A stretch of 10,984 nucleotides of DNA from positions 1-10,984 of the forward strand of contig CAKSXP010000038.1 of assembly GCA_934515035.1 (NCBI GenBank). The letters run 5' to 3'. The DNA comes from an uncultured Oscillospiraceae bacterium (GTDB taxonomy: Bacteria; Bacillota; Clostridia; Oscillospirales; Oscillospiraceae). Position numbers and translations under genes: made by a program. Of this stretch, positions 5,276-10,984 are shown piece after piece; the stretch's first letter is position 1; every line of letters begins with the position of its first letter. The notes beneath the pieces are model-generated. The model did no database searches, was not told where the DNA came from, and was given only the letters and a program-made list of their open reading frames with translations.

Positions 5276-7204
5276 GTGTATATGAAATATCCGAATCTGT
5301 TCAAACCGATAGTTCTTGGAAACACCGTGTTCCGCAACCGAATTTTTGCAGGACCCCATTACAGCGGCATACCCTATGCCCCGCCGGGAAACGAGACGGC
5401 GGTCGAAACTCTGGCCGAGGAGGCCCGCGGCGGCGCCGCGAAAGTAACCGTGAACGACACCATGGTCGATCTCAAATACGGCTGCCAGCCGTGGACGCCC
5501 TTTGCGCTGGACAAGTCCACCGCCGCATATTTCGGCGAGTGCGCCGCCGCTATCCGGCAGTACGGGGCAAAGGCTTTCGTCGAACTGGACCACGGAGGAC
5601 AGTTTGCCCGCGTTGAACAGCCGATAGGCCCCGTGGAGCTTACCCGCGCCGACGGAGCGCACGTTGCGGCGATGGACGAGGCGCTGATGCAGCATGTCAT
5701 CGACTGCTTTGCAGACGCCGCGGCGCTGGCAAAAAAGGTCGGGTTCGACGGAATAATGATACACGGCGGACACGGCTGGCTTTTGCAGCAGTTCGTCTCG
5801 CCGTATTTCAACCGGCGCACGGATGAATACGGCGGGTCGGAGGAAAATCGGGCCCGTTTTCCGAAGCGCGTCGTCAGGGCGATACGCGAGGCCGTCGGGC
5901 GCGATTTCGTGATCGAATACCGCATCAGCGGAACGGAGCACACCGCCGGAGGGCTGACGCCTGATATGACCGGCCGTTTTTTGCAGTCCATCGAGGAATA
6001 CATAGACATTGCCAATATCTCCGGCGGCCTTGAGTGCTCGCCCGAGGGCACGGTGCATACGATACCCGGCATCTTCCAGCCGCATTGCTGCAATGTTGAC
6101 GCGGCGTATGAGATAAAGCAGATGCTGAAGATACCCGTCGGCGTGGTCGGCGCGATATCGAACCCGGACATGGCCGAGGCGATACTTGCCTCCGGCAAGG
6201 CCGACTGCATAACGATGACACGCCCGCTCATGGCCGACCCCGAACTGCCGAACAAGGCCCGTCTGGGCCGCAGCGACGACATAACGCCCTGCACCCGCTG
6301 CCTGTGCTGCATCGGAGAGTCCGAAACCAGCCAGACCTTTGCCTGCTCGGCGAATCCGACGCTCCTGCGCGGCTACAGGCTCAAACATGAATATGCCGAA
6401 AAGCCCGCGAGCCGCAACGTGCTCGTTATCGGCGGCGGCGTCGCCGGAATGAAGGCGGCAATAACCGCGGCACAGCGCGGCCACCGCGTCACGCTCTGCG
6501 AGAGAAGCGGCCGTCTCGGCGGCACAGTCAACTTCACGGATCATGACGACGTTAAAACGGATCTCCGCGCGCACAAGGATTTCCTCATCCGCCAGACGGT
6601 AAAGCACGGGGTCAACGTCCTGCTCAATACGGAGGTCACGAAGGAAAATGCCGCGGGCTTCTGCGCGGAAGTGATCATAATCGCAAACGGCGCGGATCCG
6701 GTCCGGCCGCGTATCGAGGGGATAGACCTGCCGCATGTTTCCCATGTTCTTGAGATGTATGAGAACAAGGATAAGGTCGGGCACCGGGTCGTTCTGATCG
6801 GCGGAGGCCTTGCGGGCTGCGAGAGCGCGGTCGAGCTTGCCCGGGCCGGACACGAGGTAGTTGTGCTCGAGGCGCTGAAGGGCTTTGCGCGCGATGCGCA
6901 CCGCATGGCTTCTCTGGGGCTGCTGGACGCCTGCAAGAGCCTGCCGAATCTGCGGTATTACGACGAACAGACCGTTACATCCATCACCGCCGAGGGAGTG
7001 ACCGCAAGGTCCGCGGATGGTACGGTAACGGTGTATCCCGCGGACACCGTTGCATACGCCGTCGGCATGAGGGCCAGACAGGACCTGACGCTGGAGCTGT
7101 ATGACGCCGCACCGTATGTCGCTTCCGCCGGTGACTGCGTGAAGCCCCGGCGCACGATGGAAGCCATACGCGAGGGCTATTTCGCGGCGATGAACATAAG
7201 ATAA
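5276..7204 (+). CDS. FMN/FAD/4Fe-4S NAD(P)H:flavin oxidoreductase (2,4-dienoyl-CoA reductase/BaiCD-type)
   Basis: A 642-aa cytoplasmic, ene-reductase-type flavoenzyme. Residues 4-335 form an old-yellow-enzyme TIM barrel that binds FMN: YPNLFKPIVLGNTVFRNRI (5-23), HGGHGWLLQQFVSPYFNRR (163-181) with the catalytic-site HGGH, then TDEYGGSEENR (182-192). The 4Fe-4S ligands are Cys339, Cys342, Cys345 and Cys357 in the family spacing C-x2-C-x2-C-x11-C. An FAD-binding Rossmann motif, VIGGGVAGMKAA, begins near 384, and an NAD(P)H-binding GGGLAGCESA lies at 509-518. Relatives include 2,4-dienoyl-CoA reductase (FadH), the bile-acid enzymes BaiCD/BaiH, and enoate or cinnamate reductases. All reduce or oxidise activated C=C bonds, but nothing here decides the substrate. 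There are no bai genes, CoA ligase or beta-oxidation genes next to it, so a bile-acid role is not supported. It is a single gene, divergent from pepT and closed by its own terminator. Confidence 0.93.
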   Translation: MYMKYPNLFKPIVLGNTVFRNRIFAGPHYSGIPYAPPGNETAVETLAEEARGGAAKVTVNDTMVDLKYGCQPWTPFALDKSTAAYFGECAAAIRQYGAKAFVELDHGGQFARVEQPIGPVELTRADGAHVAAMDEALMQHVIDCFADAAALAKKVGFDGIMIHGGHGWLLQQFVSPYFNRRTDEYGGSEENRARFPKRVVRAIREAVGRDFVIEYRISGTEHTAGGLTPDMTGRFLQSIEEYIDIANISGGLECSPEGTVHTIPGIFQPHCCNVDAAYEIKQMLKIPVGVVGAISNPDMAEAILASGKADCITMTRPLMADPELPNKARLGRSDDITPCTRCLCCIGESETSQTFACSANPTLLRGYRLKHEYAEKPASRNVLVIGGGVAGMKAAITAAQRGHRVTLCERSGRLGGTVNFTDHDDVKTDLRAHKDFLIRQTVKHGVNVLLNTEVTKENAAGFCAEVIIIANGADPVRPRIEGIDLPHVSHVLEMYENKDKVGHRVVLIGGGLAGCESAVELARAGHEVVVLEALKGFARDAHRMASLGLLDACKSLPNLRYYDEQTVTSITAEGVTARSADGTVTVYPADTVAYAVGMRARQDLTLELYDAAPYVASAGDCVKPRRTMEAIREGYFAAMNIR

Positions 7205-7216
7205 AGCGTGCGGAAA

Positions 7217-7259
7217 GGTCCCCCGATGCGGCGAACAGCCGCGCCGGGGGACCCTTTTT
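7217..7259 (+). terminator. Rho-independent terminator of the flavoprotein gene
   Basis: An outer stem GGTCCCCC (7217-7224) pairs with GGGGGACC (7246-7253). Inside it a second stem, GCGGC/GCCGC, closes the loop GAACA. A T5 run at 7255-7259 follows on the plus strand. It lies 13 bases after the stop at 7204. On the minus strand only a short T3 follows, so termination for the convergent ABC gene would be weaker. Confidence 0.85.
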
Positions 7260-7288
7260 CAAATTCTTGCCGGCATGTCCCTTCCGGG

Positions 7289-9013
7289 TCATATCCGGTC
7301 GTCGCTGCGGAACTGTAGACTGTAAAGACTGCGGTAAACGCCGTCCTTTGCCATGAGCTCGTCGTGCGTGCCCTGTTCGACGATATTTCCGCCGTCGATA
7401 ACGGCGATCTCGTCCGCGTTCTTGATCGTTGACAGCCTGTGCGCGACGACAAGAGTCGTCCTGCCGCGGCAAAGCTCGTCGAGCGCCTGCTGGATGAGTA
7501 TCTCCGTTGTGTTGTCCAGCGCGCTGGTGGCCTCGTCGAGAATGAGTATCGGCGGGTTCTTGAGAAACACGCGGGCGATGCTGAGCCTTTGCTTCTGTCC
7601 GCCGGAAAGGCGCACGCCGCGTTCACCGATCTGCGTGTCATAACCCTCGGGCAGGGTCATCACATAATTGTGGATGTTCGCGCGTTTGGCGGCCTCAACG
7701 ATCTCCTCTTCGCTCGCGTCCAGACGGCCGTAGAGTATGTTGTCCCGTATGCTGGCGTTGAACAGATAGACGTCCTGCTGGACGATGCCGATGTTTTGCC
7801 GCAGAGACGCTCTTGTGAAATCGCGGATATCGGTGCCGTCGATGAGTATCCTGCCCTTTTCAACATCGTAAAAATGCGGAATGAGGTGGCAGATCGTCGT
7901 TTTGCCGCCGCCGCTGGGGCCGACGAGCGCAAAGGTGCTGCCCTTTTTGACGCTGAAGCTGATCCCGTTGAGAACATCGCGGTCTCCTGCATAGCCGTAG
8001 GTCACGTTGTCAAATTCGATGCTGCCCTCCATGACGCCTGCGTCGCGGGCGCCGTCGCTGTCGTGCTCGGGCTCGACGTCCATGATCTCGCAGAAGCGCT
8101 GGAAGCCGGTAACGCCGCTCTGATACTGTTCCATAAAGTTGATGAGCGTGGTCACCGGAGTCGTGAAGAGGCTTATCGAGACGATGAAGGCGGAATAGTC
8201 GGCGAAATTGATGCTGCCCTTATAGAGGAACAGTCCGCCGACGATAAGGACGACGACGTTAAAGACGTTCGTTATGAACGAGGTGGAGGAATGGAACTGT
8301 CCCATCGCCTTGTATGCGTCTCGCCGCGCCTCGACAAAGGCGGAGTTTCCGACCTCGAACTTCTCGTGTTCCTTTTCGGCGTTGTTGAAGGCTTTGGTCA
8401 CGCGTATTCCGGAAATGCTGCTTTCAAGGGAGGCATTTATCTGTGCCGTGGACACACGCGAGCGCATGAACGCTTCGCGTTCCTTTCTTTGCAGCGGCAC
8501 CGACACGGCAATCAGCAGCGGCACGCACAGGAATATCAGCAGCGTCAGCCAGAAGCTGATGGTAGCAAGGTAAACAAAGGATACGACGATGGTTATCGTC
8601 GTTATGATGATGTTCTCGGGCCCGTGGTGGGCCAGTTCGCTGATGTCCATCAGGTCGTTGGTCATGCGGGACATGATCTTGCCGGTCTCGTGATCGTCGT
8701 AAAAGCTGTACGGCAGCGTTTCAAGGTGGTCAAACATCTCGCGGCGCATCTGTGCCTGCATCTTGACGCCCATCATATGCCCCTGATACTGAATGAAGTA
8801 GTTGAGTAGCATACGCACGGCATAGATCGCAAGGAGACCGAGGCCGAAAATGACGACCATGCGTATGTTGCGGTTCGGGATAAGGTCGTTGAGCATGCGC
8901 CGGGTCAGTATCGGATAGACGATGCCGATGAGGGAGGCGAAGAAAGACGCCAGCATATCCAGCGTGAATATCAGGCGGTGAGGCTTGTAGTAACTGATAA
9001 ATCTTTTAAGCAT
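7289..9013 (-). CDS. ABC exporter half-transporter (fused membrane and ATPase domains)
   Basis: A 574-aa type I (MsbA/MDR-like) exporter subunit that would work as a dimer in the cytoplasmic membrane, driving export with ATP; the substrate is unknown. The six-helix membrane domain covers about 1-310, including the coupling-region segment LPYSFYDDHETGKIMSRMTND (around 99-119). The ATPase domain follows from about 330: Walker A GPSGGGKTT (365-373), Q-loop VQQD (411-414), signature LSGGQ (469-473), Walker B ILILDE (489-494), D-loop SALD (497-500) and switch His525. All key residues are present, so it should be active as a homodimer. The ATG at 9013 has AGGAG six bases upstream. A second half-transporter gene is absent. 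It is separated from the upstream copper ATPase gene by a terminator and its own promoter, so a copper link is not supported. Confidence 0.93.
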   Translation of the reverse strand: MLKRFISYYKPHRLIFTLDMLASFFASLIGIVYPILTRRMLNDLIPNRNIRMVVIFGLGLLAIYAVRMLLNYFIQYQGHMMGVKMQAQMRREMFDHLETLPYSFYDDHETGKIMSRMTNDLMDISELAHHGPENIIITTITIVVSFVYLATISFWLTLLIFLCVPLLIAVSVPLQRKEREAFMRSRVSTAQINASLESSISGIRVTKAFNNAEKEHEKFEVGNSAFVEARRDAYKAMGQFHSSTSFITNVFNVVVLIVGGLFLYKGSINFADYSAFIVSISLFTTPVTTLINFMEQYQSGVTGFQRFCEIMDVEPEHDSDGARDAGVMEGSIEFDNVTYGYAGDRDVLNGISFSVKKGSTFALVGPSGGGKTTICHLIPHFYDVEKGRILIDGTDIRDFTRASLRQNIGIVQQDVYLFNASIRDNILYGRLDASEEEIVEAAKRANIHNYVMTLPEGYDTQIGERGVRLSGGQKQRLSIARVFLKNPPILILDEATSALDNTTEILIQQALDELCRGRTTLVVAHRLSTIKNADEIAVIDGGNIVEQGTHDELMAKDGVYRSLYSLQFRSDDRI

Positions 9014-9045
9014 GTATGTCTCCTGTTCTTGTTATTACCGGAAGC

Positions 9046-9074
9046 ATTATAACACATAAACGGCGGAATTTCAA
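9046..9074 (-). promoter_or_regulatory. Strong promoter of the ABC exporter gene
   Basis: On the minus strand TTGAAA (9069-9074), exactly 17 bases, then TATAAT (9046-9051) with an upstream TG forming an extended -10 (TGTTATAAT). The start would be near 9039, giving a short leader of about 26 bases. Confidence 0.85.
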
Positions 9075-9120
9075 ACGATCCGTCCGCACCCCGCGGTAGG
9101 AAGCCGCCGCGGCAGAAACA

Positions 9121-9156
9121 AACGCTCGCCGGGAGGGGATCCTCCCGGTGAGCGTT
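9121..9156 (-). terminator. Rho-independent terminator of the copper ATPase gene
   Basis: A 16-position stem (9121-9136 with 9141-9156) has a four-base loop and a T-rich tail (TTTGTTTCT) on the minus strand, about 50 bases after the stop codon at 9206. One pair is G-T on the plus strand and hence a C/A mismatch in the minus-strand RNA. The tail and location still favour minus-strand use. Confidence 0.85.
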
Positions 9157-9205
9157 CAGCTTGTCAAAGAAGTTCTGCGGAGCCTGTGCCCGCAGGCAGT
9201 GAGTG

Positions 9206-9415
9206 TCACTCGACGGCGGTGACGGTATAGTCCTGGTCCTCCACGGCCTTTTTCAGCTTCTCGCCGGAAACTTCGGTCTTGAGCGTAACAACGGCGGTGC
9301 CGGCCTCGTGACTGACGACGGCTTCGGATACCTCGGGAAGGGCCTCCAGCGCCTTTTTGACGCGGGCCTCGCAATGTGTGCACATCATGCCTTCGATCTT
9401 AAGAGTTTTTTCCAT
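9206..9415 (-). other. Possible internally initiated CopZ-like copper chaperone (C-terminal HMA of copA)
   Basis: Within the copA frame an ATG at 9415 begins a complete 69-residue HMA domain ([18 protein letters not shown]...). It is preceded by AAGGAG at 9428-9433, 12 bases away, a usable but long spacing. Internal initiation would yield a free copper chaperone from the same mRNA. The alternative, that the domain is only ever made as a fusion and the purine-rich stretch simply encodes the Lys/Glu-rich linker, is at least as likely. Confidence 0.3.
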
Positions 9416-10984
9416 GTTATTCTTTTTCTCCTTCTGTCTGGTTTTGACCTTTTTATCCTTTGCCGAGCTGCGGATGTTGAACAGGTTGAGCCTCAGGGCG
9501 TTGGAGACAACGCAGAAGCTGGAAAGGCTCATTGCCGCCGCGCCGAACATGGGGTTCAGCGTCAGTCCCAGCGGGATGAAAACTCCGGCGGCCAGCGGTA
9601 TTCCGACAGAGTTATAGAAGAATGCCCAGAACAGGTTCTGGTGGATGTTCCTCAGCGTGGCGCGGCTCAGGCGTATCGCGGCGGGAACGTCGGACAGGCG
9701 GCTGTGCATCAGCACGACGTCGGCGGCGTCGATGGCAACGTCGGTGCCCGCGCCGATGGCGATACCGGTGTCCGCCTGCGTCAGGGCCGGCGCGTCGTTT
9801 ATACCGTCTCCGACCATGGCCGTCTTGCCCTTCTGCTGGAGCGAGCGTATGGCGCTCTGCTTGCCGTCCGGCAGCACGCCGGCAATGACCTCGTCCACGC
9901 CGGCCTGGGCCCCGATGGCCTTTGCGGTGCGCTCGTTGTCGCCCGTGAGCATCACAACGCGGATGCCCATGCCGCGAAGCTCGCGCACGGCCTGCGGGCT
10001 GTCCTCCTTGATGACGTCCGCCACGGCGATGATGCCCTCAAGCTTTCCGCCGCGGCTGAAGAACAGGGGCGTCTTGCCCTGCCCGGCCAGAGCTTCGGCC
10101 TGAGAACGGATATCCGCGGGCACCTCCGTCTGTGTGCAGATGAAGTTCAGACTGCCGCCTGACAGCGTGTCGCCGTTCCGGAGCGCGGTGAGGCCGTTTC
10201 CGGGAAGCGCCCGGAAATCCGTGACCTCCCGCGCGGAGATACTGCGTTCCTGCGCCGCCTGAAGAACGGCGCGGGCCAGGGGATGCTCGCTTTTGCTTTC
10301 CAGTGCGCAGGCAAGCTCCAGCAGCTCCTCCTCGCCGACGCCCGGCGCGGGAAGGATGTCCGTGACCGTGGGCTCGCCGCGGGTTATGGTGCCGGTCTTG
10401 TCCAGCACGACGGTCTCCGTCCGCCCGGTCTCTTCCAGCGAGGCGGCGGTTTTGAACAGGATGCCGTTCTTTGCGCCGATGCCGTTGCCGACCATTATCG
10501 CTACCGGAGTGGCAAGCCCCAGAGAGCAGGGGCAGGAGATGACCAGCACGGAGATGCCGCGGGCCAGCGCAAAGCCCGCGCTGCGCCCGATGAGAAGCCA
10601 GACGGCGACGGTGACGGCGGCGATGGCGATGACCGTCGGAACGAATATGCCGGATACCTTGTCCGCAATCTTGGCTATCGGCGCTTTTGTGGCCGCCGCA
10701 TCGCTCACCATGCGGATGATCTGGGAAAGGGTCGTGTCCTCGCCGACCCGCGTGGCCCGGCATTTGATAAAGCCGGACTGGTTCACGGTCGCGGCGGAGA
10801 CCGTGTCTCCTACGGCCTTGTCGGCGGGGATGCTTTCGCCGGTGAGAACGGATTCGTTGACGGCGCTGCTTCCCTCGATAACAACTCCGTCCACCGGAAT
10901 GTTTTCACCGGGGCGGACGACAAAAATGTCGCCTATCTGCACCTGTTCGATCGGGACCTCGGTCTCCTCTCCGCCGCGCAGCAC
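9206..10984 (-). CDS. copA: Cu+-exporting P1B-type ATPase with C-terminal HMA domain (5' end outside window)
   Basis: The last 592 residues of a copper-exporting P-type ATPase in the cytoplasmic membrane; the reading frame runs off the right edge inside the actuator domain, so the N-terminal helices and any N-terminal HMA domain are missing. Visible in order, numbered from the edge: TGES (48-51), the metal-path motif CPC (151-153), phosphorylation site DKTGT (195-199), SEHPLA (232-237), TGDN (347-350), GDGINDAP (392-399). YN (457-458) and MSLSS (485-489) in the last helices define the Cu+ subgroup (P1B-1). After a basic linker ([18 protein letters not shown]), one frame continues into a CopZ-like HMA domain (524-592) with the copper site MMCTHC (Cys535, Cys538). 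Such C-terminal HMA extensions are seen in some Clostridia. The GTG at the very edge is not a true start. No copper-responsive regulator is visible. Confidence 0.94.
   Translation of the reverse strand: MLRGGEETEVPIEQVQIGDIFVVRPGENIPVDGVVIEGSSAVNESVLTGESIPADKAVGDTVSAATVNQSGFIKCRATRVGEDTTLSQIIRMVSDAAATKAPIAKIADKVSGIFVPTVIAIAAVTVAVWLLIGRSAGFALARGISVLVISCPCSLGLATPVAIMVGNGIGAKNGILFKTAASLEETGRTETVVLDKTGTITRGEPTVTDILPAPGVGEEELLELACALESKSEHPLARAVLQAAQERSISAREVTDFRALPGNGLTALRNGDTLSGGSLNFICTQTEVPADIRSQAEALAGQGKTPLFFSRGGKLEGIIAVADVIKEDSPQAVRELRGMGIRVVMLTGDNERTAKAIGAQAGVDEVIAGVLPDGKQSAIRSLQQKGKTAMVGDGINDAPALTQADTGIAIGAGTDVAIDAADVVLMHSRLSDVPAAIRLSRATLRNIHQNLFWAFFYNSVGIPLAAGVFIPLGLTLNPMFGAAAMSLSSFCVVSNALRLNLFNIRSSAKDKKVKTRQKEKKNNMEKTLKIEGMMCTHCEARVKKALEALPEVSEAVVSHEAGTAVVTLKTEVSGEKLKKAVEDQDYTVTAVE

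Noticed and set aside
4014..5285. Long plus-strand reading frame (423 codons) opposite pepT
   Set aside because: It is antisense to pepT, which has every catalytic residue; it has no ribosome site and no recognisable domain. Long antisense frames are expected in GC-rich genes.
5177..6901. Long minus-strand reading frame (574 codons) opposite the flavoprotein gene
   Set aside because: The plus strand encodes a complete oxidoreductase with all motifs; the antisense product is Arg/Ala-rich without family resemblance, and its end would run through the pepT promoter.
5276..7204. Assignment of the flavoprotein as the bile-acid enzyme BaiCD
   Set aside because: The architecture and length match, but so do several other subfamilies, and no other bai gene is in the window.
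7439..8809. Plus-strand reading frame (456 codons) opposite the ABC exporter gene
   Set aside because: It is a shadow of the ABC exporter; there is no promoter, ribosome site or domain.
10982..10984. GTG at the right edge as the start of the copper ATPase
   Set aside because: It falls inside the actuator domain; a functional enzyme needs the upstream helices, so the gene continues beyond the window.
7289..10984. A joint copper-export operon of copA and the ABC exporter
   Set aside because: A strong terminator (9121-9156) and a near-consensus promoter (9046-9074) separate them.

Overview
The window carries ordinary chromosomal genes of a moderately GC-rich Gram-positive anaerobe, most likely a gut-type Clostridia (Oscillospirales-like). 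This is inferred from strong GGAGG-type ribosome sites, AT-rich promoters of the sigma-A class, a clostridial-style solute-binding lipoprotein, an old-yellow-enzyme/4Fe-4S flavoprotein, and a Cu+-ATPase with a C-terminal metal-binding domain. I see no rRNA, tRNA, CRISPR array, insertion sequence or integrase.

Layout, left to right. (1) 1-957, minus: the first 319 residues of an ABC-transporter solute-binding lipoprotein, cut by the left edge. (2) 1216-2523, minus: a CNNM/CorC-HlyC-type membrane protein with CBS domains, with its own promoter and a clear terminator. (3) 2642-3894, plus: a compact vitamin-B12 unit. It has a strong promoter, a cobalamin riboswitch, a hairpin that would bury the ribosome site, a small membrane-anchored DUF4430 (transcobalamin-like) protein, and an overlapping ECF-transporter S component. 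A perfect 17-bp bidirectional terminator closes it. (4) 3948-5153, minus: peptidase T. (5) 5276-7204, plus: a 642-aa FMN/FAD/4Fe-4S oxidoreductase of the 2,4-dienoyl-CoA reductase/BaiCD type, divergent from pepT. (6) 7289-9013, minus: an ABC exporter half-transporter with an excellent promoter. (7) 9206-10984, minus: the C-terminal part of a Cu+-exporting P-type ATPase whose reading frame runs on into a CopZ-like HMA domain. It is cut by the right edge and followed by a strong terminator.

The genes are mostly single-gene transcription units with visible promoters and terminators. The only real operon is the B12 pair at 3000-3894. There, B12 bound to the leader RNA would be expected to shut off translation of a surface corrinoid-capture protein and its membrane S component. 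The energising EcfA/A'/T module is not in the window and would have to be shared from elsewhere. The most interesting points are the B12 unit and its apparent expression platform, the possible internal start that could release the HMA domain of CopA as a separate copper chaperone, the dyad at the start point of the lipoprotein promoter, and the unassigned substrate of the flavoprotein.
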